This document shows, piece by piece, positions 53,610 through 62,251 of a DNA stretch of 64,000 nucleotides (position 1 is its first letter; every line of letters starts with the position of its first letter). The DNA comes from JALORV01 sp963766365 (GTDB lineage Bacteria; Pseudomonadota; Gammaproteobacteria; Burkholderiales; Burkholderiaceae_F). Location of the stretch: positions 114,904-178,903 of the forward strand of contig CAVXZK010000004.1 in assembly GCA_963766365.1 (NCBI GenBank), written 5' to 3'. The notes beneath the pieces are model-generated. The model did no database searches, was not told the origin of the DNA, and saw only the letters and a list, made by a program, of their open reading frames with translations. Position numbers and translations under genes: made by a program.

Positions 53610-53868
53610 GCCAACTGTGTCGACTTCGGCTGGCTCACGTCAGTCGCGGCAAGCGGTGGCCGTATGGCCACACCTCGGATCGGCGGCCAAGGACGCCGAA
53701 AAGTGTTAGTTGTGAGGCCGTCAGCAAAATCAACGCTTCAGAGTGTTCCAGCTGTTAGTAGTATTCAGAAGGGCTGGATGCGCAATCGGCCCGAGCCGCA
53801 GGGCTGACTCGCCCGAGCATCCCGCCACTCGCGGAAGCGATTGCGCCGCCCCGTATCATCGCCGTTCA

Positions 53869-55260
53869 ATGACTGAATCCATTGTTGTTGCGCTTGCCAT
53901 CGGCGTCGGCGTTCTCGTGGTCGTCGCTGTCTTCGCGATCCGGTCGCGCGGTGCGGCGAGCGCGTTGATCGAACGCCTCGACGAACTCGCACGTGCCAAC
54001 GAGCGGCTCGAGCGCGAGCTGCGCACCGCGGTCGAGACGTCAGCCACGGCGCTGCGCATGGAAACCGGGGCCCGGCTAAACGAGCTGCAGACCGGGCTGG
54101 TGCAGCAGGTCACCGGGCTCGGTGGCGTGCAGGGCCAGCAACTGCTCGGTTTCGGCCAGCAGGTGGCCCGGATGTCAGAACTCGCCGAGGCAGCCGCCCG
54201 CCTTAATCGCGAGGAGGGCGCCCAGCAGCTGCAGGACTTCTCTGCGCGCATGCAGCAGCAGCTCGCCGAGCTGACGCGCTCGATTCAGCTGAATCTCGCC
54301 GAGGTGCGGACCACGTTGCAGGCACAGCTGAGCGCGCTGCAACTGGGCAACGAGACCAAGCTCGACCAGATGCGTGCGACCGTCGAGGAGAAGCTGCAGA
54401 GCACGCTCGAGGCGCGGCTGGGGGAGTCGTTCAAGCTGGTGTCGGATCGTCTCGAACAGGTGCACCGCGGGCTGGGCGAGATGCAGACGCTGGCGGCCGG
54501 TGTCGGCGACCTCAAGCGCGTGCTGACCAATGTCAAGTCGCGCGGCGGCTATGGCGAGGTGCAGCTCGCGGCGCTGCTGGAGCAACTGCTGACGGTGGAT
54601 CAGTTTGCGGTCAACGTCGCAACCCGTCCGAATTCCAGTGAGCGCGTTGAGTTCGCGATCAAGCTGCCGGGCCATGGCGACTCGCCCTGCTGGTTGCCGA
54701 TCGACGCCAAATTTCCTGTGGAGGACTACGAGCGGCTGCAGCTCGCGCAGGACCGTGCCGACGCAGCGGCGGTCGACGAAGCTGGTCGTGCCCTCGAAAC
54801 GCGCGTCAAGCTGGAAGCACGGCGCATCCACGAGAAGTACGTGGAACCGCCCCACACGACCGACTTCGCACTGCTGTTCCTGGCCACCGAGGGCCTGTAC
54901 GCCGAGGTGCTGCGCCGGCCCGGACTCGTTGAGTCATTGCAGCGCGAATATCGCGTGGTCGTGACTGGCCCGACGACGCTGTCGGCGATGCTGAACAGCC
55001 TGCAGATGGGATTCCGTACGCTGGTGCTGGAGCAGCGCTCGGCGGAGGTCTGGCAGGTGCTCGGCGCGGTGAAGACGGAGTTCGGCAAGTTCGGCGATGT
55101 GCTCGGCAAGCTGAAGTCGCAGCTGCAGACCGCGTCCAACACGATCGATGCGGCCGAGACGCGCACCCGCCAGATGAGCCGTGCGCTGCGCGCCGTCGAA
55201 GCGCTGCCGGTCGAGCAGGCGGTACAGTTGCTGCCGCCGGAACGCAGCGAGGACGGCTGA
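53869..55260 (+). CDS. rmuC: DNA recombination protein RmuC
   Basis: This 463-residue protein has one N-terminal membrane span (SIVVALAIGVGVLVVVAVFA), a long coiled coil (residues about 30-190) and the RmuC nuclease-like domain: LKRVLTNVKSRGGYGEVQLAALLEQLL (near 220-246), AIKLPGHGDSPCWLPIDAKFPVEDY with PIDAKFP, FALLFLATEGLYAEVLRRPG and VVVTGPTTLSAMLNSLQMGFRTL. RmuC limits DNA rearrangement and belongs to the PD-(D/E)XK superfamily. ATG 53869 is the conserved start. Confidence 0.93.
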   Translation: MTESIVVALAIGVGVLVVVAVFAIRSRGAASALIERLDELARANERLERELRTAVETSATALRMETGARLNELQTGLVQQVTGLGGVQGQQLLGFGQQVARMSELAEAAARLNREEGAQQLQDFSARMQQQLAELTRSIQLNLAEVRTTLQAQLSALQLGNETKLDQMRATVEEKLQSTLEARLGESFKLVSDRLEQVHRGLGEMQTLAAGVGDLKRVLTNVKSRGGYGEVQLAALLEQLLTVDQFAVNVATRPNSSERVEFAIKLPGHGDSPCWLPIDAKFPVEDYERLQLAQDRADAAAVDEAGRALETRVKLEARRIHEKYVEPPHTTDFALLFLATEGLYAEVLRRPGLVESLQREYRVVVTGPTTLSAMLNSLQMGFRTLVLEQRSAEVWQVLGAVKTEFGKFGDVLGKLKSQLQTASNTIDAAETRTRQMSRALRAVEALPVEQAVQLLPPERSEDG

Positions 55261-55290
55261 GCGCTTGCTGCTTCAATGAGATTCGCCGAG

Positions 55291-55314
55291 CCGCGGTTCG
55301 CATCGCAACCGCGG
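55291..55314 (+). terminator. Hairpin after rmuC
   Basis: CCGCGGTT and AACCGCGG pair perfectly around an 8-base loop, 30 bases past the rmuC stop. Only ATTTCC follows, so it is a weak intrinsic terminator at best. Confidence 0.4.
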
Positions 55315-55361
55315 ATTTCCTGCCTCTCGCGACCGCTTTCGGGCTCGACTAAGGACTCGGG

Positions 55362-55388
55362 TCGTTAAGGGTTGTCCGACGTCTGCCC
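55362..55388 (+). repeat. Single arm-like copy of the 39936 palindrome
   Basis: GTTAAGGGTTGTCCGACG followed by TCTGCCC matches one arm of the large palindrome at 39936-40029 with few changes, but no partner arm is nearby. It lies between rmuC and the M23 peptidase; 55389-55522 holds no gene. Confidence 0.5.
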
Positions 55389-55522
55389 GTTGCGGCCCTC
55401 AGCCATTTCCGAAAGGGGCCATCGGTGTCAGTCCGAAACCGGACGGTGGTCCGATCGACAGATCGCGACCGCCAAATCCGATTTCGCTGTCGATTGACCG
55501 GCCTCGCCGTGAGGTTGCCGGT

Positions 55523-56770
55523 TCAAAGCTGAAACGGTGCCTCTCGCTCCAACCGCTCGACCATCGCGCTCGCAAGCTTCACGAACTCGTCTCGCTTGGC
55601 CTTGGCAATCGGCTCACCCGGGAAGAACTTTTCGTTCAGCGGATTAACGAACTTGCCGTGGTGCGAGACGCGGTAGTCGAGGTGTGGGCCGGTTGAAAGC
55701 CCGGTCGAGCCCACGCGGCCGATTAGCTGCTTCTGGCTGACGCGCACGCCGGTGCGTATGCCCGGCGCGACGCGCGACAGGTGGTTGTAGTAGGTCTCGT
55801 AACCGCCGCGATGCCGCAGCCGAACCTGGATGCCGTTGCCGGCCTTGCGGCCGGCAAACATAACGACACCGTCGGCCACGGCCCACACCGGCGTGCCGGT
55901 CGGCGCGGCGTAATCGATCGCAAGGTGCGGGCGCACGCCGCCGAGAATCGGATGGGGACGGCGATATGTGAAGCCGGAGCTGATGCGCGTGAACTCCAGC
56001 GGCGAGCGCAGGAACATCTTGCGCAGTGAGCGGCCTTCGGCGTCGTAGTACTTGAATCGGCCCCGCTCTTCGAAGCCGATGCCGGTCAGCGCCCTGCCAT
56101 CGCTGACGTATTGGGCCGCAAGGATCCGTCCATAGTCGACGAATGCGCCGTCCGCGTAGCGCGCCTCGACCAGCAGGCGGAAGCGGTCGCCAGGTTGCGT
56201 GTCGGCGGCAAAGTCGAACTCGGACTCGAAGATCTGCACCAGCTCGAGCAGCGCGGAAGCGCTGAGCGCACCGCTGTCCACCGCGCTCCACAGCGACTGT
56301 TGCACCTCGCCCTGCCGGACTTCGACGCGCACATCGCGTGCGCTTTCGATGACGCTGGCGCTCCACCCGTCAGCCGTTTCGGTAACGTCGAAGCGCGTCC
56401 ACGGGTCGACGCGATAGCCGAGCTTGACGAGGCGCCCCGAGTGCGCGCGCGACAACTGCAGCTCGTCGCCCGGGCGAATCTGTCGCAGGTTGGCGCCGGC
56501 CAGAGTCAACGCCGCCGCGACCTCGTGCGCCGTGACCGAGGAAACGTCGTGCCGCAGCAACGCCGCGATGAAGGTGTCGCGTTTGCGAATGGCTACCGCT
56601 TCGCTGTGCAGCAGCGGCTTCGCCGATGGTGGCGGCGCAGTGCTCGCGAGGTCAGCGGAAACTTCTGCAGGAGGGAATTCGGGCGCAGAGACCGGCCATA
56701 GATGCCAGGCGATCAGTGCGATGGAGGTCGAGGTGAGAGCGGCGCAAGACCAAACCAGCCACTTCTTCAT
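55523..56770 (-). CDS. M23-family peptidoglycan endopeptidase (MepM-like)
   Basis: This 415-residue protein has an N-terminal membrane span (WLVWSCAALTSTSIALIAWH), an OapA/LysM-like region (residues about 60-250, with IRPGDELQLSR) and a lysostaphin-type peptidase domain. The zinc ligands are visible in RPHLAIDYAAPTGTPVWAVADG (His and Asp) and STGLSTGPHLDYRV (His-x-Asp-type end), with YYNHL between. It should cut peptide cross-links in the periplasm during cell-wall growth. The stretch 56771-57087 upstream holds no supported gene. Confidence 0.9.
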   Translation of the reverse strand: MKKWLVWSCAALTSTSIALIAWHLWPVSAPEFPPAEVSADLASTAPPPSAKPLLHSEAVAIRKRDTFIAALLRHDVSSVTAHEVAAALTLAGANLRQIRPGDELQLSRAHSGRLVKLGYRVDPWTRFDVTETADGWSASVIESARDVRVEVRQGEVQQSLWSAVDSGALSASALLELVQIFESEFDFAADTQPGDRFRLLVEARYADGAFVDYGRILAAQYVSDGRALTGIGFEERGRFKYYDAEGRSLRKMFLRSPLEFTRISSGFTYRRPHPILGGVRPHLAIDYAAPTGTPVWAVADGVVMFAGRKAGNGIQVRLRHRGGYETYYNHLSRVAPGIRTGVRVSQKQLIGRVGSTGLSTGPHLDYRVSHHGKFVNPLNEKFFPGEPIAKAKRDEFVKLASAMVERLEREAPFQL

Positions 56771-57087
56771 GCGTCACCGCTTTCGCTCTTCTTCATTCGT
56801 CACCGCCCGTGAAGAAATTCGCGCGATGGTCTCTCCGCACAGTGGCGTGGTCAAGTGGGGGAAGGAACCTATTGCGCAGGCCGCGATCTGATGTCGGCAC
56901 CGGCCATCAGGCGCGTGCCGTAGCCTCTTCTTGGACCGGCTTGATGTTCTGGCTGTATGCGCTTGTCCCGCTGGCCTCGGCGCGCAATGGGGACCGCTTT
57001 CAGGCCAGTCAGGCAAGTATCGCAAGTGTCTGGTCCGGCCGCCCTCGGTCCGCGGCGAGCCAATCCGGGAGCAGATGCTCCAAACGC

Positions 57088-57420
57088 CTACGGCGACCCC
57101 CTGAGAATCGGCCGCAAATCCTCGAGCTTGTCGAAGAGGTGCCACACGTAGTTGCTGGTGCCGTTGATTCGATGCGGATGCAAGTCCTGGAGTGCCGGGT
57201 CGTTGCAGTAGCTGTCAAACGCCTCCTTGGAAGCCCACTCGACAACGATCAGGACGGAGCGAGGCTCGACACTTCCAGTTGCTACCTCACGGAACTTGCC
57301 AAGGGCAACGACACGGCCGCCGTGCGCTTCGACCTCGCGAGCAGATCGGCGTGAATATGCCAGGTACTCGTCCTTGTTTGAGACGTCGAAGAGATTGAGC
57401 GCATACACCGGTCTGGACAT
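57088..57420 (-). CDS. DUF1330-like small protein
   Basis: This 110-residue protein has the ferredoxin-like dimeric alpha/beta-barrel pattern of DUF1330: ALNLFDVSNKDEYLAYSRRS, GGRVVALGKFREV, SVLIVVEWASKEAFDSYCND and PALQDLHPHRINGTSNYVWH. The function is unknown; some relatives degrade or bind small molecules. Confidence 0.8.
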   Translation of the reverse strand: MSRPVYALNLFDVSNKDEYLAYSRRSAREVEAHGGRVVALGKFREVATGSVEPRSVLIVVEWASKEAFDSYCNDPALQDLHPHRINGTSNYVWHLFDKLEDLRPILRGSP

Positions 57421-57542
57421 GGCGCCTCGCAGAGTCAGATTTACAGGGGCTCGAACCGGCGCTGGCTATGTCGGCCCTTGGGCAGATTCCGAGGCAGCCA
57501 ACGACGGCAGGACATGGCCGCTGCACGCCGAGCTGCCGGCCA

Positions 57543-58040
57543 TCATCGCTGCAGTTGCATTGAAAACTGTCCGCCAATGGCGCCATAGATCTTTTCGGTT
57601 GTGAGGAAAGCTGGGTTGGGCGTCGGCATTGGCCATCCACAGCTCATTTTGTAGCCGAGCTGTTGGGATCCCGCGATAAGGGAGATGCGCGTAATACTGA
57701 CCATTGCGCTGCCTTCCCCTGCTTCGCGCTCGTCGTAGCTGACACTTCCCACCTTCATGGATCCTGGCGTCAGCGAATGCGCCGACCCTGACAGCGGTGC
57801 AAGCTTGCAGTACGGTAAATTCTTCGACAAAGCCTCTGCGCTAACCTGCTTCTGCCCTTGAAACAGCAGCTCAGAACGACCGCTCGAGAAAGTCAGCGGT
57901 GTGAGCAGAGTGAGGGTCGAGCCCGATTCGACCTGCTGCGGCGGTGGCGGCGGAATAGTCGGCGCCTGGTGCTGGCACGCCGCGAGCCAAACCGCGGTGA
58001 AGACGACCGTGCCTCTGGACGCTACGTCACTGACTTGCAT
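57543..58040 (-). CDS. Lipoprotein of unknown function
   Basis: This 165-residue protein has a short signal peptide with lipobox WLAAC|QHQ, a Pro-rich linker (IPPPPPQQVE) and a beta-rich domain with LTLLTPLTFSSGRSELLFQG, YCKLAPLSGS and YKMSCGWPMP (two Cys that could pair). No family is recognised. It starts 116 bases after the SMP-30-like gene stop with a junction repeat between. Confidence 0.6.
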   Translation of the reverse strand: MQVSDVASRGTVVFTAVWLAACQHQAPTIPPPPPQQVESGSTLTLLTPLTFSSGRSELLFQGQKQVSAEALSKNLPYCKLAPLSGSAHSLTPGSMKVGSVSYDEREAGEGSAMVSITRISLIAGSQQLGYKMSCGWPMPTPNPAFLTTEKIYGAIGGQFSMQLQR

Positions 58041-58138
58041 GTTTAATTGAACGCCACCTTTCTCAACCTACTCGGGGACATATTGCGCGGCGAGGAGCAA
58101 TCGTGACCGTTTTGGGGGCAGTCAGGCAACCCCCAGCG

Positions 58139-58156
58139 ACTTCCGGTCTTGGCCGT
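58139..58156 (-). repeat. Junction repeat copy (accessory family)
   Basis: Minus strand ACGGCCAAGACCGGAAGT lies at the 3' end of the SMP-30-like gene, upstream of the lipoprotein gene. Confidence 0.4.
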
Positions 58157-59253
58157 CAGCGCGCCAGCCAGCCGATGGAATGCAGATGCAGGTTCTGCAC
58201 GTACAGTCGATCCGCTGTTTCAGTGACGCCTGTGGTTTCCGGATAACTGCCCGACGGGTCCTGCAGATCGGCCACCACCCTGCCGTCTTCTGTAAACGCG
58301 AAGACGTGTCCGTACTTCTTCGGCAAAGGCCAGAGCATGCGGGGCAGGCGCAACGTCACTTCGCGCAGGAACGGCTTGTCGGCCATTGCATCGACCTTGG
58401 GACTGCGCGGCCCCGTGAAACCCAACCAGATCCTGCCGTCGAGACCGCGCATCAAGTTGTCGGGATAGCCAGGAAGGTTGTCCAGTAGGACCGCGGCGTG
58501 GGGCGAGGGCTGGCCCACATCGAGATTGGAGGCCGACGCGTCGATCTTCCACACCCGTGATCGACCGGTCTCGGCGACGAACAGCGTGCGCTCATCACGA
58601 CTCAACGCCACTCCATTCGCAAAGCTGAGGCCCTTGGCCACGACGCGGGTGGTTCTGCTGGTTGGGTCGTACTCCAGGACGCGCCCGGTCGCCGCTTGCT
58701 CCAGGATGTCCAGCACCGCTGCATCGAAGGTGCCGCCCCACTGCGCTGGAGAGAAGCGTCCAGAGGCGTCGGTGAAATACACCTTGCCCGTGCTCGCTAC
58801 TACGACAGCGTCGGCATAGCGGATGGGGTCGCCGGCCACCTGATCGGCAAGAAGCGTGATCCTGCCGTCCGGGCTGATGGCGAGCAAACCCTTGATCGCA
58901 TCGGCGGCAATCATGTTGCCCGCGCGATCGAAGTCGAACCCAAGCACTCGCCCCCCGGTCTCCGCGAACACCTCCTGCGCCGTCCCGTCGGGATTCATCT
59001 TTAGCACCCGGCCGCTGGCGACGGCCGCGTAGAGCTTGCCGTCGCGTGCCAGGACAATGTGCTCGGGCCCCGCCTCAGCGCCAAGCGGGATGACGTTCAG
59101 CCGGGCCAGTCTCTCGTTGACTTCGTGCGGACCCGTGTAGCCGGGAGCAGGAGGAGCTTTCCACGCGACCGCTTGGATTGGCACGGGCCAGAGCGACAAG
59201 TAGGCGGCCAGCGCGAGAACCGCGAGCGCGAGCACCCAAAGAACCCGTCCCAT
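58156..59253 (-). CDS. SMP-30/strictosidine-synthase-like beta-propeller protein
   Basis: This 365-residue protein has an N-terminal signal anchor (VLWVLALAVLALAAYLSLWP) and a six-bladed propeller: GPEHIVLARDGKLYAAVASG, RVLGFDFDRAGNMIAADAIKG, KVYFTDASGRF, GLSFANGVALSRDERTLFVA and GYPDNLMRGLDGRIWLGFTG (a probable metal-ligand Asn/Asp region). Relatives include gluconolactonases and strictosidine-synthase-like lactonases or esterases. The substrate is unknown; the protein probably faces the periplasm. Confidence 0.87.
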   Translation of the reverse strand: MGRVLWVLALAVLALAAYLSLWPVPIQAVAWKAPPAPGYTGPHEVNERLARLNVIPLGAEAGPEHIVLARDGKLYAAVASGRVLKMNPDGTAQEVFAETGGRVLGFDFDRAGNMIAADAIKGLLAISPDGRITLLADQVAGDPIRYADAVVVASTGKVYFTDASGRFSPAQWGGTFDAAVLDILEQAATGRVLEYDPTSRTTRVVAKGLSFANGVALSRDERTLFVAETGRSRVWKIDASASNLDVGQPSPHAAVLLDNLPGYPDNLMRGLDGRIWLGFTGPRSPKVDAMADKPFLREVTLRLPRMLWPLPKKYGHVFAFTEDGRVVADLQDPSGSYPETTGVTETADRLYVQNLHLHSIGWLAR

Positions 59254-59337
59254 AGCATTCTCCGTTCAACGCCCCAAATGCAATCGGGGACGATGTGTAG
59301 AGTTTTCACGCAAGCCCAAGACGGTTCCGGCCCCGCG

Positions 59338-59532
59338 TTACGACTTGTCTTTGGTTCGGCTGCTGCGGAGCGTGTCGAGATCATCCGCTCCGTACCCAAG
59401 TCCCGACGCGAAAGTGTCAGCTCGCGAGGAACTCTCGCCCGTGGGTGCGCCGCCACGAAAAACTTGAGCGACGATCCAGACCAGTGCTGCAACGGCTAGG
59501 AGGAAGAGCACGGTCAACCAGAAGTAGTCCAT
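59338..59532 (-). CDS. Small single-span membrane protein
   Basis: This 64-residue protein has one membrane span (YFWLTVLFLLAVAALVWIVA) and a short hydrophilic tail with ADTFASGLGYGADDLDTLRS. No family is recognised. ATG 59532 begins just before the span. Confidence 0.55.
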   Translation of the reverse strand: MDYFWLTVLFLLAVAALVWIVAQVFRGGAPTGESSSRADTFASGLGYGADDLDTLRSSRTKDKS

Positions 59533-59694
59533 GTTGTACTCCGTGCGAAAGCTAGACCGATTCCGAGCAAACCGACGTCTGTTCGTCAGGTCGAACGACG
59601 TCCGCTCCCTGGCAATTCTGCTGCCAGACCGGACCGGCAGCAATGGGCCCGCTCGCGGCCTGGAGATCCCACGTCAACGACCGCTTGCCGTCGC

Positions 59695-60195
59695 TCAGCG
59701 GCAGTTGACCGGCAGCCAGCCCTTGGGAAGGTTGGTCTTGTTGGCTGCCGTCACGGTCATCTTCTCGGGCACCGGCGCGAGGCCGCAGACCCAGGCCACG
59801 GGCACGATGGGCGCATCTTCGACCACCGCAGGGCGCAGGCTCAAGGTCATGCCGCGCAGCGCGCCACTGGCTTGGTTGCCAAACACGACGTGGATGGCAC
59901 CGGCTTCGACCGTCAGCGACTTGACGTAGTTGCTGACTACCTTGTCGGGCGCGGGCAAGCCCGCCGCGGCGTTGTCATCGGGGAAAGTTTTGGTGGTGGC
60001 CCAGGCGGCAGCGACGGGCCCCTTCGCGATGTCGGTCAGCCGCATCGCCTCAATGACTTGATCGCGGACGTATTTGTCGCGATAGAGGGGAACAGCCATC
60101 ATGGCCAGGATGGCGATGATCGCCAGCACCACCATCAGCTCGATCAGGCTGAAGCCACGCGGTGGCGATTTTGAGTCTCTTCCGAACTTGTTCAC
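59695..60195 (-). CDS. Type IV pilin-like protein
   Basis: This 166-residue prepilin has a basic leader (NKFGRDSKSPPRG) cut after Gly by prepilin peptidase, then the N-methylated helix FSLIELMVVLAIIAILAMMA with Glu5 and a globular domain rich in beta structure. Two Cys near the end (AWVCGLAP and LPVNC) can form the D-loop. GTG 60195 is chosen to give a short leader; ATG 60228 would give a longer one. TTCACGTGAA, a 10-base palindrome, lies over the start. No other pilus gene is nearby, so it may be an orphan pilin used by an apparatus encoded elsewhere. Confidence 0.85.
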   Translation of the reverse strand: MNKFGRDSKSPPRGFSLIELMVVLAIIAILAMMAVPLYRDKYVRDQVIEAMRLTDIAKGPVAAAWATTKTFPDDNAAAGLPAPDKVVSNYVKSLTVEAGAIHVVFGNQASGALRGMTLSLRPAVVEDAPIVPVAWVCGLAPVPEKMTVTAANKTNLPKGWLPVNCR

Positions 60196-60330
60196 GTGAA
60201 ATATTGGCCAAGGTGGACACGCGGGCATCTTGCGGCATCGCTTTCCCGCCAGTCACAAGTGTGCAACTGGTGAGAGAGTGTGCAACGGTTCTTGGAATCC
60301 ACACATCGAAGTTGTGCTCGGGAGGGTTCC

Positions 60331-60490
60331 ATGGCGATTCGCGTGATCAGGTTGGGCACTGCGCGTACCCCTGATGAGGGCCTGCGGATCAGCACCGTGC
60401 GTCGCCCGTCGGGCGGTGTTGCAAGGAGCGAGTTTGCGCCGCGCAACCGGTACGACATCTGGTTTCCCAACCTCTCGCCGAGTCCGTGGT
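60331..60490 (+). pseudogene. 3'-truncated DUF488 family gene
   Basis: The frame opens with a good GGGAGGG site and gives AIRVIRLGTARTPDEGLRIS, TVRRPSGGVARSEFAPRNRY and DIWFPNLSPSP, the usual first 55 residues of DUF488. After about 60490 the sequence no longer resembles the family, though the frame stays open to 60657. The 3' two thirds are lost, probably by a recombination. The stretch 60491-60719 holds no supported gene. Confidence 0.65.
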
Positions 60491-60719
60491 GCAGAGGAAT
60501 TAAGTTCAGAACAGGGGAACACAGTTCGGAAATGCGGCCAGATGAAACGGAATCAACTTCGGAATCGGAGCCTAGTCGTTCCGTGCTCACGGCCGAGTTC
60601 GGCCAACGAGCCGCCATTCCACAGTGCTTTCTGATCCGCCCGAAAGCGGTCGCCTGAGACAGGTAATTTGCGCCCGACAGCGGCCGCGATTGATCCAACG
60701 TGCAGTGCGCCAATGCTGG

Positions 60720-60749
60720 TTGACAGTTATTTTATTGTAGCTACAATAA
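60720..60749 (+). promoter_or_regulatory. Promoter and palindromic operator of brnTA
   Basis: TTGACA (60720-60725), 16 bases, TACAAT (60742-60747). The perfect 18-base palindrome TTATTGTAGCTACAATAA spans 60732-60749 and covers the -10 box. The brnT ATG is 5 bases past the -10. BrnA-type antitoxins repress their own promoter, so this is the expected operator. Confidence 0.78.
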
Positions 60750-60752
60750 TGT

Positions 60753-61022
60753 ATGCGAATCGAGTTCGATCCCGCCAAGGACTCGACAAACCAAGCGAAG
60801 CACGGCGCGTCTTTGTCTGTTGCAGTCGAGCTCGACTGGGAAGCGGCGTTAGTGTGGGTCGACGAAAGATTTGAGTACGGCGAGACTCGGATGATTGCTC
60901 TCGCCCCGAGAGTCAACATTCTGTATTGCGTTGCATTTGTGGATCGAGGCGAAGTGCGCAGAATCATCAGCCTGCGCCGCGCCAATCGTCGCGAGGTGAA
61001 GCACTATGTCGAAAACTGCTAA
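60753..61022 (+). CDS. brnT: BrnT-family ribonuclease toxin
   Basis: This 89-residue protein has the BrnT pattern: IEFDPAKDSTNQAKHGASLS, RFEYGETRMIALAPRVNILY and FVDRGEVRRIISLRRANRRE. BrnT is a RelE-like ribonuclease that stops translation. There is no ribosome-binding site; the start codon lies where transcription should begin. The gene overlaps brnA by 17 bases. Confidence 0.9.
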   Translation: MRIEFDPAKDSTNQAKHGASLSVAVELDWEAALVWVDERFEYGETRMIALAPRVNILYCVAFVDRGEVRRIISLRRANRREVKHYVENC

Positions 61023-61305
61023 GCGTCCTACTGTGCTGATGCCGACGGTGCAGGAGGACAAGGCCATCACTGCGGCGGCCAGGAAGGATCCGGACGCCCA
61101 GCCACTCACGCCGAGGCAACTGAAGGCCATGGTTCCTATCCGTGCTCTGCGCGGTCGGCCAAAGTCGGCGAACAAGAAGCTACTCGTATCTGTGCGTTAT
61201 AGCCCGGAGGTCGTTGCGTACTTCAAGTCCACGGGGAAGGGCTGGCAATCTCGAATGGACGGCGTGCTTCGTAAGTACGTAACGCGCCACTCTCGAAGCT
61301 CGTGA
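61006..61305 (+). CDS. brnA: BrnA-family antitoxin
   Basis: This 99-residue protein has the BrnA layout: MPTVQEDKAITAAARKDPDA, QPLTPRQLKAMVPI, RGRPKSANKKLLVSVRYSPE and a ribbon-helix-helix-like end WQSRMDGVLRKYV. It neutralises BrnT and represses the operon. A GAGGTGAAG site precedes its ATG, unlike the toxin gene. Confidence 0.9.
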   Translation: MSKTAKRPTVLMPTVQEDKAITAAARKDPDAQPLTPRQLKAMVPIRALRGRPKSANKKLLVSVRYSPEVVAYFKSTGKGWQSRMDGVLRKYVTRHSRSS

Positions 61306-61426
61306 CGTCCGGTCATCGTCAATCTCAGGCTGTCGTCATATCGGCGCAGGTCGGCCAAATCCGGTCGTAGGGTCGCCGACCCTGAAGTGCCCAAGAGCGG
61401 ACGGTTTTCCCTGCAAATCGAACCTC

Positions 61427-61455
61427 TTTACACTCGGACGTTTTCGTCCGACAAT
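61427..61455 (+). promoter_or_regulatory. Promoter and inverted repeat of hicAB
   Basis: TTTACA (61427-61432), 17 bases, GACAAT (61450-61455). The inverted repeat TCGGACG-TTTT-CGTCCGA (61434-61451) fills the spacer. The toxin GTG is 5 bases past the -10 box. It is the likely operator for the HicB DNA-binding domain. Confidence 0.68.
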
Positions 61456-61460
61456 GATGC

Positions 61461-61673
61461 GTGACCGGCAATGAGTTCGTCCGTAAGGTGAAGGCCCTCG
61501 GCCGTGCTCGAGGTGTCCCGGTCGTTCTGAACGCGGCGCGCGGAAAGGGTAGCCACCAGACCCTTTACTTTGGAAGCACGTTCACGGTCGTTCGTAACCT
61601 CAAGGACGAGTTGAAGACGGGAACCTTGCACGCGATGTGCTCCCAGTTGGGAATCAGGGTCAAGGATTTGTAG
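61461..61673 (+). CDS. hicA: HicA-family mRNA interferase toxin
   Basis: This 70-residue protein has VRKVKALGRARGVPVVLNAA, GKGSHQTLYFG with the catalytic His, and TLHAMCSQLGIRVKDL. It differs clearly from the HicA at 40495. The start is GTG 61461 with no ribosome-binding site, so the transcript may be leaderless. Confidence 0.87.
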   Translation: MTGNEFVRKVKALGRARGVPVVLNAARGKGSHQTLYFGSTFTVVRNLKDELKTGTLHAMCSQLGIRVKDL

Positions 61674-61682
61674 AGGAGTTGT

Positions 61683-62114
61683 ATGAACCGCTTTCAGTAC
61701 CCAGTGCTTCTCACACCCGCCGAGGAAGGCGGCTACGTCGTGACCTGCCGCGACCTGCCGGAGCTTGTGACTCAAGGCGAGACCGTCGAAGACGCGCTGG
61801 AGCAGGCCGCCGACGCGATGGACGAGGTATTCGCGACATACTTGACGGAGGGTGTCGACTTTCCGCAGCCGAGCAAGGCCAAGCGCCGAGAGCATTGGGT
61901 TGCGCCGCCGGCCGAAACCGTGGCAAAGGCAGCTCTGTACGTTGCTATGCGCCAGGCGGGCATCAGTAAGGTGCAGTTAGCTAAGCGGCTCGGCGTCGAC
62001 GAGAAGGAAGTCCGTCGGCTGCTGGACCCGCACTACGGATCCAAGCTGCCGCGCATTGCCAAGGCAATCAGCCTGCTGGGACAGCGTCTCGTCATCGGCG
62101 TCGAGACGGTCTGA
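61683..62114 (+). CDS. hicB: HicB-family antitoxin with DNA-binding domain
   Basis: This 143-residue protein has the RNase-H-like HicB part (YPVLLTPAEEGGYVVTCRDL, PELVTQGETVEDALEQAADA) and a C-terminal Xre-like helix-turn-helix (QAGISKVQLAKRLGVDEKEV, RRLLDPHYGSKLPRIAKAIS). It neutralises HicA and should repress the promoter through its DNA-binding domain. GAGGAGTTGT precedes ATG 61683, a good ribosome site. Confidence 0.92.
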   Translation: MNRFQYPVLLTPAEEGGYVVTCRDLPELVTQGETVEDALEQAADAMDEVFATYLTEGVDFPQPSKAKRREHWVAPPAETVAKAALYVAMRQAGISKVQLAKRLGVDEKEVRRLLDPHYGSKLPRIAKAISLLGQRLVIGVETV

Positions 62115-62251
62115 TAGGCGTCACGCGGCCAGCTTGCGGCCATGCGATGAACCGCACTGACCTGCCTAATAGCGGTCATTCGCTGTGACACTGGCCGAAA
62201 GGTCGGCCTCGCGTTCTAATGACGGCACCGACACCGGGCGGGGGAGCACGC

